Positions 56,010 through 64,000 of a DNA stretch of 64,000 nucleotides are shown one piece after another. Positions within the stretch are counted from its first letter, which is position 1; the number at the start of each line of letters is the position of its first letter. The notes under the pieces are model-generated. The model was not told the origin of the DNA, did no database searches, and was given only the letters and a program-made list of their open reading frames with translations. The position numbers and the translations under genes were made by a program. The DNA is from Capillibacterium thermochitinicola (GTDB lineage Bacteria; Bacillota; UBA4882; UBA10575). The stretch is from assembly GCF_013664685.1 (NCBI RefSeq), contig NZ_JAAKDE010000002.1:62001-126000 (forward strand), in the 5' to 3' direction.

Positions 56010-57689
56010 TTGCGTTTAACCGGTGCTGATATTTTGGTGGAATGCCTGATTGAGCAGGGCGTCGATACAATCTTCGGCTTCCCCGGCGGCGCGGTGTTGA
56101 ATATCTATGACTCGTTATATAAATATAAGGATAAGATCAAACATTATCTGACCTCCCACGAGCAGGGGGCGGCCCATGCGGCCGACGGTTATGCGCGGGC
56201 CTCGGGGAAGGTTGGGGTCTGCCTGGCCACGTCCGGCCCGGGTGCAACCAACCTGGTGACCGGAATTGCCACGGCGTACATGGATTCCAGTCCCATGGTG
56301 GCGATCACCGGCAACGTGCCTCTAAACCTGATTGGCAAGGATAGCTTCCAGGAAGTGGACATCACGGGAATTACGATGCCCATCACCAAGCACAATTTTA
56401 TGGTCAAAAGGGTAGAGGACTTGGCCGAGACGGTCCGCCGGGCTTTCCAGATTGCCCGGGAAGGAAGGCCCGGGCCGGTGCTCATCGACATCCCCAAGGA
56501 TATTACGATGCGGGAGTGTGAGTATGAGCCGCGCGTCACCGGTCAAATCGAGAAGAAGAGCGCGGTGAATACCGGGGCCATCGAAAAGGCCCTGGCGATG
56601 ATCCATGAGGCGGAAAAACCCATGATCTACGCGGGCGGCGGGGTGATCGCGGCGGAGGCGGCCCCTGAACTGTATGAGCTGGCCGTAAAGATCAACGCCC
56701 CGGTTACCTTAAGCCTCATGGGGATGGGGGCCTTTCCGGCCACCCATGAACTCTATACCGGGATGATTGGGATGCACGGGACAAGGGCTTCCAACCTGGC
56801 TGTGACCCAATGCGACCTCTTGATTGCCGTCGGGGCCCGTTTCAGCGACCGGGTGGTCAGCAGACTGGACCGGTTTGCCCCGAAGGCGAAGATTCTCCAC
56901 ATCGACATCGATGAGGCTGAGATTAACAAGAATGTGCGGGTGGCCCACTACATTGTGGGTGATGTCAAGACGGTCTTGGCCAAGCTCATCGAAGGGATTC
57001 AACCCAAGGATCGTTCCCAGTGGCTCAACCATGTGCTGGCCTTAAAAGCCCAGAAACAACAGCCGGGGAATGGCGGGGAGTTGACTCCCAGGTATATTCT
57101 GGAAAAGATTTATGAACTGACCGGCGGCGAAGCGATCATCACCACCGAGGTGGGGCAGCATCAGATCTGGACCGCCCAGTACTATAAGTTCACACGGCCC
57201 AGAACATTAATCACTTCCGGCGGACTGGGGACCATGGGGTTCGGCTTGGGGGCTTCGATCGGGGCTTCCATCGCTTTGCCGGGGAAAAGAGTGATTAATA
57301 TTGCCGGTGACGGCAGCTTCCGGATGAACCTGAATGAGCTGGCCACAGCGGTGGAGTATAATCTGCCGGTCATCGTGGTGATCATGAACAACCATGCGCT
57401 GGGCATGGTCCGGCAATGGCAGAGCCTGTTTTACGACAGCCGTTACTCCCAAACCACCCTGGACCGGAAGACCGACTTTGTGAAGGTGGCGGAGGCCTTT
57501 GGCGCGGTTGGTTTCAACCTGACGGCGCGGGAAGATGTGGAAAAGGTGCTCCGGGAAGCCCTGTCCCTCAACCGGACGGCGGTGATCAACTGCGAGATTG
57601 ACCGGGACCATAAGGTCTGGCCGATGGTGCCGCCGGGGGCCGCCCTGGAAGACGTGATCGTCGATGAAACCGACCTCGTTAAGAATTGA
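56010..57689 (+). CDS. ilvB: Acetolactate synthase large (catalytic) subunit
   Basis: About 559 residues, ThDP enzyme. LTGADILVECLIEQGVDTIF at the start, FGFPGGAVLNIYD, catalytic Glu in TSHEQGAAHAADGYARASG near 48-66, and the ThDP/magnesium motif GDGSFRMN near 435 with MNNHALGMVRQWQ about 25 residues on. TTG at 56010 fits the family start and has AGGTGG upstream; GTG 55998 is possible. It is the last gene of the operon, nine kilobases after its regulatory subunit ilvN, an unusual order. A terminator follows. Confidence 0.94.
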   Translation: MRLTGADILVECLIEQGVDTIFGFPGGAVLNIYDSLYKYKDKIKHYLTSHEQGAAHAADGYARASGKVGVCLATSGPGATNLVTGIATAYMDSSPMVAITGNVPLNLIGKDSFQEVDITGITMPITKHNFMVKRVEDLAETVRRAFQIAREGRPGPVLIDIPKDITMRECEYEPRVTGQIEKKSAVNTGAIEKALAMIHEAEKPMIYAGGGVIAAEAAPELYELAVKINAPVTLSLMGMGAFPATHELYTGMIGMHGTRASNLAVTQCDLLIAVGARFSDRVVSRLDRFAPKAKILHIDIDEAEINKNVRVAHYIVGDVKTVLAKLIEGIQPKDRSQWLNHVLALKAQKQQPGNGGELTPRYILEKIYELTGGEAIITTEVGQHQIWTAQYYKFTRPRTLITSGGLGTMGFGLGASIGASIALPGKRVINIAGDGSFRMNLNELATAVEYNLPVIVVIMNNHALGMVRQWQSLFYDSRYSQTTLDRKTDFVKVAEAFGAVGFNLTAREDVEKVLREALSLNRTAVINCEIDRDHKVWPMVPPGAALEDVIVDETDLVKN

Positions 57690-57707
57690 GACGAAAAAAG
57701 CCGAGCG

Positions 57708-57746
57708 AAAACCTTTAATCCAGGTGGGGTTAAAGGTTTTCTTTTG
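57708..57746 (+). terminator. Terminator of the ilv-leu operon
   Basis: AAAACCTTTAA / TTAAAGGTTTT stem with an 11-base loop, followed by CTTTT. The 57747-57931 stretch after it holds an 11-base direct repeat GACCGGCCCGG (57832 and 57858) of unknown meaning. Confidence 0.8.
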
Positions 57747-57931
57747 CCCTGGGGCCAGCCCGAAGGCCAAGCCGGGCATCGTTTTCGGGACATGAAGGGG
57801 GAAGGCGTTCCGGTGGCGAATAACTAGACCGGACCGGCCCGGACTCAAAAAGGGCAAGACCGGCCCGGGCTAAGAGGTCCGATGGATGTGGCTGGTAAAG
57901 CCGGTAAGAAGGCAGAGGAGAAGAGGGGAAG

Positions 57932-58843
57932 ATGATTAGAGAACAATCTTATATTGACCTGCACATGCATTCGCGGTACAGCGATGACGGCGAATTTACT
58001 CCCAAAGAACTGGTTGCGCAGTGCCGGGCGGCGGGGATTCGGATTATGTCTGTCACCGACCACAATTGCGCGAAAGCCAACGCCGAAGCGGAAAGGGCGG
58101 CGGCGCAAGCCGGAATCAAATTTATCCCCGGGATCGAGATCGACTGTACCTACCAGGGGGTTGATTTTCAGCTCTTGGGGTACGGGATTGATTACCGTGA
58201 TACGGCTTTTACTAAGATTGAAGAGCATATTGCCCGGCAGAACCGGGAAGCCTCATACCAGCGGTTACGACTCATCAACCAATTGGGGTTTCACGTCACG
58301 GCGGAAGAACTGGGGGCGATTAGCGCCGGTGATTATTGGCCGCAGAGTTGGACGGGGGAAAAATTCGCCCAGATCCTGCTCAGCAAACCGGAGTATTCTG
58401 ACCATGAATTACTTAAGCCTTACCGGCCCGGCGGAGCGCGGAGCGATAATCCATACGCCAATTTTTACTGGGATTTTTGTGCTCAGGGCAAACCGTGTTA
58501 TGTCAAGATCGAGTTTTCCCCTTTAGCCGAGGTAATTCAGATCATCCACGCGACCGGGGGCAAAGCGGTTTTGGCCCACCCGGGCCTCTATTTTGACCAT
58601 ATCCATCTCCTGGCGGAGATGGTGGCGCTGGGGTTGGACGGGATCGAAGTGGGAAGCGGTTATCATACGCAGGAAACCTCAGCCTATTTCTATCAGCAGG
58701 CTTTGGCCCACGGTCTTTTGGTTACGGGCGGCAGTGATTACCACGGGACAACCAAACCCGCAATACGGCTGGGAGAATATGTGTGCCCGCTTCCGGAGAA
58801 GGAGATCGAGGCCCGACTGGAAGCGGCCGGTTTGCTCGCTTGA
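57932..58843 (+). CDS. PHP-domain phosphoesterase
   Basis: 303 residues. Polymerase-and-histidinol-phosphatase fold with metal ligands in DLHMHSRYSDDGEFTPKEL near 9-27, VTDHNC near 41, PGIEIDC near 68, LAHPGLYFDHI near 218, and GGSDYHG near 263. Close in layout to the bacterial PHP phosphatases that act on nucleoside 3',5'-bisphosphates (YciV/RNase AM type). The exact substrate is inferred. ATG follows GAGAAGAGGGGAAG. Followed by a clear terminator. Confidence 0.88.
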   Translation: MIREQSYIDLHMHSRYSDDGEFTPKELVAQCRAAGIRIMSVTDHNCAKANAEAERAAAQAGIKFIPGIEIDCTYQGVDFQLLGYGIDYRDTAFTKIEEHIARQNREASYQRLRLINQLGFHVTAEELGAISAGDYWPQSWTGEKFAQILLSKPEYSDHELLKPYRPGGARSDNPYANFYWDFCAQGKPCYVKIEFSPLAEVIQIIHATGGKAVLAHPGLYFDHIHLLAEMVALGLDGIEVGSGYHTQETSAYFYQQALAHGLLVTGGSDYHGTTKPAIRLGEYVCPLPEKEIEARLEAAGLLA

Positions 58844-58860
58844 AGAATTATTGTTGGCGT

Positions 58861-58895
58861 TAAAAGAGGCTGTTGCGACAGCCTCTTTTAAATTT
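58861..58895 (+). terminator. Intrinsic terminator, probably bidirectional
   Basis: AAAAGAGGCTGT-tgcg-ACAGCCTCTTTT. It lies between the PHP gene and the convergent cupin gene and has T-rich flanks on both strands. Confidence 0.88.
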
Positions 58896-58929
58896 GCAGA
58901 TAAGGTTAAATGTATCTTTCTTGAAAAGC

Positions 58930-59313
58930 TCAAGCGTATTCGCCCTGGAGCAAGATCCCCGACTCCACCATCGGCTTGTCAATGCGGATATAGGTGACAT
59001 TATGCTTGACATGGGGCGGGACCCAGATCATGGTCGTTTTGGTGATGGTAAAAACCTCATCGTTAAGCGGGACCTTTACCTCAAAGGTGCCTTCTTCCCC
59101 GACAAACATTAAAAGTTGGGGGGTGGGATGGGAATGCAGTTCGCAAGTGGGGTTTACTTTTGGTATCTCCGTGCGGTAAAAAACATCGGCCGAAACCGTG
59201 GCTTCCGGAACCAAGTCTTTGTTCATGAAAATCTTAAAGGGCGTATCTGGCCGGTCGTGGTAAAGGTAGTCGAAGGTCTCGAGCGGTTGGCTGATCACAT
59301 ACTTTTCGTACAT
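58930..59313 (-). CDS. Small cupin-domain protein
   Basis: 127 residues, single cupin barrel. CELHSHPTPQLLMFVGEEGTFEVKVPL near 60-86 holds the first motif (two His and a Gln in place of the second metal His), and IWVPPHVKHNVTYIRID near 98 the second, with its His. ATG at 59313 is set by AAGGAGGA seven bases upstream; the open frame back to 59385 is not used. Function within the cupins cannot be told. It may bind a metal and a small ligand. Confidence 0.8.
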   Translation of the reverse strand: MYEKYVISQPLETFDYLYHDRPDTPFKIFMNKDLVPEATVSADVFYRTEIPKVNPTCELHSHPTPQLLMFVGEEGTFEVKVPLNDEVFTITKTTMIWVPPHVKHNVTYIRIDKPMVESGILLQGEYA

Positions 59314-59480
59314 AAATTGGTCCTCCTTATGTTTGTTTTTAAAACCGGTTCCTACTACCCAGTAAATACTGTGCCTGTATTTCATGTAAGCTTAGCAAAA
59401 CCCCTATTTTAGCTTGCTGTAATGAACGAATACCTAACTTATTCTTGTTTCTTTGTCTTTCCCCTCCCGGCTGAAGGGAT

Positions 59481-59515
59481 AAAAAAGTGGGGCTGTTCGA
59501 AGGAGACAGCCCCAC
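59481..59515 (-). terminator. Intrinsic terminator of the SleB-type gene
   Basis: Minus strand: GTGGGGCTGT-ctccttcga-ACAGCCCCAC then TTTTTT. Strong, and directly downstream of the hydrolase. Confidence 0.88.
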
Positions 59516-59532
59516 TTCTTTCATTAACTCTT

Positions 59533-60162
59533 TTACACGGCAAAAACATGCCGCCCAATCCGGTTAATCACCTTTCGCGACCAGATCCAACTGTATGGGT
59601 TGCGGATTTTGGCCGGATTGTAGAAATACAGAGCACCACCGCTTGGATCCCAACCGCCGAGTGCCGCTTTGGTGGCCTTTACGGCGCTACTGGTTAGCGG
59701 CTGCCAAATCTGTCCGTTGGCGACGGATTCGAATTCACCGGCTTTATAAATATTACCGGCGATCGTCTTTGGAAATTTCCCCGATTTGACCCGATTAAGG
59801 ATAACCGCGCCGACCGCGACTTGACCCGTGAACGGCTCGCCGCGGGCTTCGCCGTTAATCAACCGCGCCAGCAGATACAGGTCGCCATTATTAACTTTCG
59901 ATAGTGTTGATGCCTGTGCCCGTGCCTGCTTGGGCGCATCGGGAATCCATAGTTTCCCGCCGGCCCGAATTCGGTCGCCGGACAGTTTATTGACGGCTTT
60001 TAAGGTCGCCACGTCGGTGCCAAAACGCCGGGACAACTTGTAGAGGGAGTCGCCCCACCGGATCTGATAGGTCCAAGCGTGGGCGGGAATGGAATAGCCA
60101 AAAAACATAATTACAAGCAGACCATAGGTTACGATACGCATCATTCTTTTGTTTAATTTCAT
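59533..60162 (-). CDS. LysM plus SleB-type cell wall (cortex) hydrolase
   Basis: 209 residues. A signal peptide at 1-29 ends at PAHA. One LysM domain at about 31-75 (YQIRWGDSLYKLSRRFGTDVATLKAVN) binds peptidoglycan. The SleB/hydrolase-2 domain runs from about 92: LLARLINGEARGEPFTGQVAVGAVILNRVKS, with the catalytic Glu in GEARGEP, then PSGGALYFYNPAK. Spore-cortex lytic enzymes and some vegetative lysins share this form. ATG at 60162 behind AGAAAGGGGT. Supports an endospore-related ancestry. Confidence 0.9.
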   Translation of the reverse strand: MKLNKRMMRIVTYGLLVIMFFGYSIPAHAWTYQIRWGDSLYKLSRRFGTDVATLKAVNKLSGDRIRAGGKLWIPDAPKQARAQASTLSKVNNGDLYLLARLINGEARGEPFTGQVAVGAVILNRVKSGKFPKTIAGNIYKAGEFESVANGQIWQPLTSSAVKATKAALGGWDPSGGALYFYNPAKIRNPYSWIWSRKVINRIGRHVFAV

Positions 60163-60550
60163 CTTATCATACCCCTTTCTCGATTTTCCACGCATCAGCG
60201 CGCCGGTATCTTGCCCTCATTGACAGTTCGGTTGGGATATCGGGTCTTGGGGGGCATCAACTGTTGGATTATAACATTGGTTTTTGGGGTTGTCGACCAT
60301 GATATAACGCCGTATTAAGCAGGGATATTGAGCATACCAAAGCATCCGCAAGCTATTATAGGTTAACATAATATTTAAACGGCCTGATCCATTTTGCCCC
60401 ATTGGTACAGGCTGTTTTTTAATATGGAAGTCCATTTGCAACTATCTGAACCTAAATTTCGAGAAAAAAGTGGGTAATTTGGTATTGACATTAATATAAA
60501 TTTGTAATAAAATCAAAATCGAAATAAATACAAAATGGAGGGATTGCTTG
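60163..60550. other. Intergenic stretch with an orphan + strand terminator and the peroxiredoxin promoter
   Basis: No protein gene seen. On the + strand AAACGGCCTG (60377-60386) pairs with CAGGCTGTTT (60408-60417), followed by TTTTTT, a terminator with no obvious + strand gene before it. A short RNA or peptide starting at about 60250-60330 is possible. The promoter of the peroxiredoxin gene follows. Confidence 0.4.
60485..60513 (+). promoter_or_regulatory. Promoter of the peroxiredoxin gene
   Basis: TTGACA (60485-60490), 17-base spacer, TAAAAT (60508-60513), about 38 bases before the ATG. Confidence 0.8.
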
Positions 60551-61195
60551 ATGGAAAACAAATTACCTTTGATTGGTGACAAATTCCCACAGATTAGTGT
60601 GAAGACGACCCATGGGCTAAAGACTTATCCCGATGATCTGAAGGGGAAATGGTTTGTCTTCTTCAGCCACCCGGCCGACTTTACCCCGGTTTGTACCACC
60701 GAGTTTGTTGCGTTCGAAAAAAGAGCAGCCGAATTCCGGAAGATCGGGGCCGAACTGGTCGGGCTCAGTATCGACCAAGTCTTTTCCCATATTAAATGGT
60801 TGGAATGGATCAAGGAGAAACTGGATACGGAGATCTCCTTCCCCGTGGTTGCCGATGATACCGGCGAAGTTGCGAAGCAGCTGGGCCTGATTCACCCCGG
60901 GCAGGGGACCAATACGGTCCGGGCCGTCTTTGTGGTTGATCCCGAGGGGACCGTCCGGGCGATCTTATATTACCCGCAAGAACTGGGCCGGAACATTGAT
61001 GAGATCTTACGGATGGTCAAAGGATTACAGGTGGCGACTGAAAAGGGCGTAGCTTTACCCGCCAATTGGCCCAATAACGAATTGATCCAAGATAAAGTGA
61101 TCATCCCGCCGGCTACGGACGAGAAGACCGCCAAAGAACGGAAGGCGACTTACGACTGTTATGACTGGTGGTTCTGCCACAAAAAAATCTCCTAA
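60551..61195 (+). CDS. Peroxiredoxin (Prx6/AhpC type)
   Basis: 214 residues. Reduces peroxides. The peroxidatic Cys lies in [15 protein letters not shown] near 38-52, with the Thr and Arg of the active site ([17 protein letters not shown] near 115). Long C-terminal part with [21 protein letters not shown]. The end [10 protein letters not shown] has two further Cys, which could act as resolving residues, as in archaeal-type Prx6 relatives. ATG at 60551; TTG three bases earlier is possible. A Fur/PerR-type gene follows. Confidence 0.92.
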   Translation: MENKLPLIGDKFPQISVKTTHGLKTYPDDLKGKWFVFFSHPADFTPVCTTEFVAFEKRAAEFRKIGAELVGLSIDQVFSHIKWLEWIKEKLDTEISFPVVADDTGEVAKQLGLIHPGQGTNTVRAVFVVDPEGTVRAILYYPQELGRNIDEILRMVKGLQVATEKGVALPANWPNNELIQDKVIIPPATDEKTAKERKATYDCYDWWFCHKKIS

Positions 61196-61385
61196 ATAAC
61201 AGTCGGCGCCGAGCAAACGGAAAAAGTCTGGTCGACCTGCTTGCGGAACCATTGGCGCGAATGCCGCAATGGCACTTGAGGGTAGGGCTGGTCTGTGTTA
61301 AGATAAGGAAGAAACTTGGGAACGTCAAGCGCCCAACGGGGAGCAGTAATCTTGGTAGTGATTACTAAAAAGGTGAGGGAAAAAG

Positions 61386-61820
61386 ATGGGGATGAGTTTG
61401 CAAGAAATCTGTGATGCGCTGGAGCGGGTGGGGATTCGCCCAACACACCAGCGGATCGAGATCATGAAATACCTGGCCCAGCACCGAGTGCACCCGACGG
61501 CGGAGATGATCTATACGGAGTTGAAAGAGGCTATTCCTACCTTCTCGAAGACGACGGTTTACAACACCCTGAAGCTTTTAGAGGAGAAAGGAGTCGTCTT
61601 GGCACTGGCGACCGACGAGGATCAAGTCCGCTATGAAGCAAATTTAACACCCCATGGTCACTTTAAGTGTGTCCGGTGCGGTGTTCTGTGCGACCTGAAT
61701 ATCCCAGCCATCGGCTCCCCGGGGCAAGAGATCGAGGGAAATCTGGTCCTGGAGTATCAAGTGCTGGCGAAGGGGATTTGCCGGCAGTGCCGGGCGGCGG
61801 AAAATCAGCGCCATGAATAA
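61386..61820 (+). CDS. Fur-family metal/peroxide regulator (PerR-like)
   Basis: 144 residues. Winged helix with RPTHQRIEIMKYLAQHRVHPTAEMIY near 18-43 and FSKTTVYNTLKLLEEKGVV near 52-70. Dimer domain with HGHFKCVRCGVLCDL near 89-103, holding the CxxC zinc site, and a second pair, CRQCR, near 135. Placement just after a peroxiredoxin gene favours a PerR-like role, but Fur or Zur cannot be excluded. A terminator follows. Confidence 0.88.
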   Translation: MGMSLQEICDALERVGIRPTHQRIEIMKYLAQHRVHPTAEMIYTELKEAIPTFSKTTVYNTLKLLEEKGVVLALATDEDQVRYEANLTPHGHFKCVRCGVLCDLNIPAIGSPGQEIEGNLVLEYQVLAKGICRQCRAAENQRHE

Positions 61821-61858
61821 AGTAAATCAACCCCATGATTAAACTTAAGGAACCCCAC

Positions 61859-61900
61859 AAAAGGAAAAGACCCGTTTTACGCGGGTCTTTTCCTTTTTTC
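61859..61900 (+). terminator. Intrinsic terminator
   Basis: AAAAGGAAAAGACCCG pairs with CGGGTCTTTTCCTTTT across a short loop, followed by further T. It lies between the convergent Fur-type and CoA-disulfide reductase genes and may serve both. Confidence 0.88.
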
Positions 61901-61945
61901 GTTTTGTACCTTGGCGGCAGAGCGGCGCAAAAGGTAAAGGCATGC

Positions 61946-63628
61946 TCAACGGTTTTTCTGGGCGGCGGTCGCGCGGCGGTCGTCGAGAATTGGTTTGAGG
62001 GTCTGCCAGCCACCGCTTAAGTTCCTGGCCTTAAAGCCATTTTGGATCAGGATCCGGGTCGCCAGGTAGGAGGTGAGGCCGATCGTGCAGTAGACGATAA
62101 TCTCCTTATCCCTGGGCAGTTCATGGAGGCGCTGCCGCAATTCGGCGAGGGGGATGTGGAGCGCCCCTTCAAGGGCCCCGGCGGCGAACTGGCTTTTGGA
62201 CCGGACATCAAGCAGGAGAAAGTCCGGGTTTTCCTGGTCAAGGATCTGGTCCCAGGAGGCTACCGGCAGATCACCACGGATGATGTTGCCCGCCACATAG
62301 CCGGCGATGTTGACCGGATTTTTCGCCGAAGAAAAAGGCGGGGCGTATGCCAGCTCGAGGGCGGCCAAATCGTCGACGGTACCACCGGTTTTCATGACAG
62401 TGGCGATGACGTCAAGGGTTTTATCGACGTTATGGGCCCCCACCACCTGGGCCCCGAGGATCCGGCCTTCCGGAGTAAACAGCAGTTTGATGTCGAGGTG
62501 GGTCGCCCCGGGATAATAGCCGGCGTGGGAGAGGGGGTGGGTAATGGCGGTCAAATACTTCTGCCCGCTATGCTTTAAAAACTCTTCAGTAAAACCGACG
62601 CTCCCGGCAGTCAAGTCAAAGACCTTCACGATGGCGGTTCCGATGACCCCTTCGTATTTTACCGGCCGCCCGCAGATGGCATCGGCCGCCAACCGGCCTT
62701 GGCGGTTGGCCGGACCGGCCAGGGGAAGGTAGGTTTTGTCGCCCGTGATCCCGCTTTCCACTTCAATGGCGTCGCCAACGGCGTAAATAGATGGATCGGA
62801 AGTCTGGAAGGAGGCGTTGACCCGAATCGCGCCGTTGGTGCCCAGTTCCAGACCGGCTTCTTTGGCCAAGTGGGTTTCGGGCCGCGTCCCGACTGCGATG
62901 ACAACCAGGTCATAGGGGATCTCTTCCCCATTGCCGAGGAGCGCCCAGTCCTGGCCATCCCTTTGTTCTACGGCCGATAGGGCAGTCTGTAAGTAAAGGT
63001 TGACGCCGCGTGCCCGCAGGTGGTTATGGAGGGGGGCCGCCATCTCCGGGTCAAGGTTTTTCGGTAAAACGCGGGAGGCCATCTCGACCAGGGAGACTTT
63101 GAGGCCGGCGGCGACCAGGTTTTCGGCGATCTCGAGGCCGATAAAGCCCGCCCCGACTACCAGGGCCCGCTGCGGTTGTTCGTGGCGGAGATAGGTTTTG
63201 ATCCGGTCCGTATCGGCAACATCCCGCAAGGTAAAGACGTTGTCGCCCTCGAGTCCGGGAATTTTCGGCCGGATTGGCGTGGCACCGGGTGAGAGCAGCA
63301 AAAAGTCGTAGGTTTCTTGGTAAACCCGGCCGGAGACCAGTTCTTTTACTTCGACCATTTTCTGCTGGCGATCAATCTTAAGTACTTCATGCCGGGTCCG
63401 CACTTCAATGTTATACCGCGCCCGTAAGCCGTGGGGGGTTTGCACAAAAAGGTTGTCCCGGTCGGTGATGACGTCCCCGATGTAGTAGGGTAATCCACAG
63501 TTGGCGTAGGAGATGTAACCTCCTCTTTCGATCAGGATAATCTCGGCCTCTTCATCGAGGCGCCGCAACCGGGCTGCTGCGCTGGCCCCACCGGCGACGC
63601 CGCCGACAATAACGACTTTCTTCTTCAA
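61946..63628 (-). CDS. CoA-disulfide reductase with C-terminal rhodanese domain
   Basis: About 560 residues. FAD site VVIVGGVAGGASAAARLRR near 5-24, active-site Cys in ISYANCGLPYYIGD near 39-52, second NAD(P) motif LVVGAGFIGLEIAENL near 155, and FAD segment IYAVGDAIEVE near 280. The rhodanese domain from about 450 has LLLDVRSKSQFAAGALEGALHIPL and its Cys in VYCTIGLTSYLATRIL. Such fusions reduce CoA disulfide, persulfides or polysulfide with NAD(P)H. TTG 63628 has a better-placed ribosome site than GTG 63637. Confidence 0.9.
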   Translation of the reverse strand: MKKKVVIVGGVAGGASAAARLRRLDEEAEIILIERGGYISYANCGLPYYIGDVITDRDNLFVQTPHGLRARYNIEVRTRHEVLKIDRQQKMVEVKELVSGRVYQETYDFLLLSPGATPIRPKIPGLEGDNVFTLRDVADTDRIKTYLRHEQPQRALVVGAGFIGLEIAENLVAAGLKVSLVEMASRVLPKNLDPEMAAPLHNHLRARGVNLYLQTALSAVEQRDGQDWALLGNGEEIPYDLVVIAVGTRPETHLAKEAGLELGTNGAIRVNASFQTSDPSIYAVGDAIEVESGITGDKTYLPLAGPANRQGRLAADAICGRPVKYEGVIGTAIVKVFDLTAGSVGFTEEFLKHSGQKYLTAITHPLSHAGYYPGATHLDIKLLFTPEGRILGAQVVGAHNVDKTLDVIATVMKTGGTVDDLAALELAYAPPFSSAKNPVNIAGYVAGNIIRGDLPVASWDQILDQENPDFLLLDVRSKSQFAAGALEGALHIPLAELRQRLHELPRDKEIIVYCTIGLTSYLATRILIQNGFKARNLSGGWQTLKPILDDRRATAAQKNR

Positions 63629-63842
63629 CTTCCTCACCTCAAATTAAAATTTATGCCTTCTTATGCTTAATTATCGGCGGAGAAGATAAAACCTTTTGGC
63701 TTCGCTTGACCCTAAGAAGCAGGGTTCAGCATTATTTTACCGAAATAATTGGTCGTGTAATTATCCTAAACTCCATTATCCCTCCGGGCTCGACCGGAGA
63801 GCACCGGCGAATGGGAAAATCCGAATGATGAGGTGATGAAAA

Positions 63843-64000
63843 ATGGATTTTTGGCGGTTGATTGAGGGAAGAAGAAGCATCCGCAAATATAAAAGCGATC
63901 CGGTGGAACCGGAAAAAGTGGCCAAGATCTTGGAAGCGGCGCTCCGGGCTCCGTCGTCGCGGAACTTAAAACCCTGGGAGTTTATTGCCGTGACCGAGCC
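63843..64000 (+). CDS. Nitroreductase-family protein (cut by window end)
   Basis: First 52 residues only: MDFWRLIEGRRSIRKYKSDP, then VAKILEAALRAPSSRNLKPWEFIAV, the FMN-binding start of nitroreductases (RRSIRxY and APSSxNxxPW). Likely NAD(P)H-dependent FMN oxidoreductase. ATG behind GATGAGGTGATG. The 63629-63842 stretch upstream has a small inverted repeat CTCCGG / CCGGAG near 63782 and no clear promoter. Confidence 0.85.
   Translation, partial: MDFWRLIEGRRSIRKYKSDPVEPEKVAKILEAALRAPSSRNLKPWEFIAVTE

Noticed and set aside
61360-61372. TAGTGATTACTA upstream of the Fur-type gene as a Fur/PerR box
   Set aside because: Only 4-base arms; it does not match the usual 15-base PerR or 19-base Fur box.

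Overview
The window reads as chromosome of a Gram-positive-type bacterium of the Bacillota (Firmicutes). The reasons are many GTG/TTG starts behind strong AGGAGG sites, intrinsic terminators with T tracts, a T-box leader ahead of the branched-chain amino acid genes, a SleB-type cortex/wall hydrolase with LysM, and DeoR, RpiR and Fur-type regulators. The mid-to-high GC content and the CoA-disulfide reductase and peroxiredoxin genes suit an anaerobic clostridial or Limnochordia-like lineage, but the exact taxon is an inference. I saw no rRNA, tRNA, CRISPR array, insertion sequence or prophage gene.

Region 1 (1-24.9 kb) is a large sugar or polyol utilisation island, all on the + strand. It holds one complete CUT2 (ribose-class) ABC importer, and a second importer with two ATPases, one of them without its own permease. 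It also holds a zinc polyol dehydrogenase, RpiR and DeoR regulators, two split transketolases with opposite subunit order, four FGGY kinases, a triose-phosphate-isomerase-like enzyme close to erythrulose-phosphate isomerases, a class II (FucA/AraD) aldolase and a class II ketose-bisphosphate aldolase with altered active-site residues. Together they suggest uptake of pentoses, tetroses or their alcohols, phosphorylation, and entry into the transketolase reactions. A DUF1848 gene follows on the - strand.

Region 2 (26.2-37.3 kb) is the most interesting part: a bacterial ubiquitin-like conjugation island. A divergent coiled-coil RING-finger protein (E3-like) faces an operon of a ubiquitin-like beta-grasp protein, an E1-like enzyme, a JAB/JAMM peptidase, a canonical E2 (HPN plus catalytic Cys), a membrane trypsin-like protease, a six-helix membrane protein ending in an FHA-like domain, and a 38-residue very basic protein, closed by a terminator. 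Two WYL-domain regulators and a large DUF4145-like/coiled-coil membrane protein follow. Five operon products share short [FW]E[IL] motifs, mostly in their tails, which may be docking sites. Two of these genes (E1, protease) and one sugar kinase are each broken by one extra G in the only three G tracts of eight or more that I found.

Region 3 (37.3-45.8 kb) holds a YbaK-type editing protein, a three-gene ABC importer of the TrpXYZ-like class behind a promoter and an unrecognised terminator/antiterminator leader, and a full-length Lhr helicase. Region 4 (45.8-57.7 kb) is a T-box-controlled ilvN-ilvC-leuA-cimA-leuC-leuD-leuB-ilvD-ilvB operon, with the two acetolactate synthase subunits at opposite ends. 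Region 5 (57.9-64 kb) holds a PHP phosphoesterase, a cupin, a LysM-SleB hydrolase, a peroxiredoxin, a Fur/PerR regulator, a CoA-disulfide reductase-rhodanese fusion and the start of a nitroreductase.
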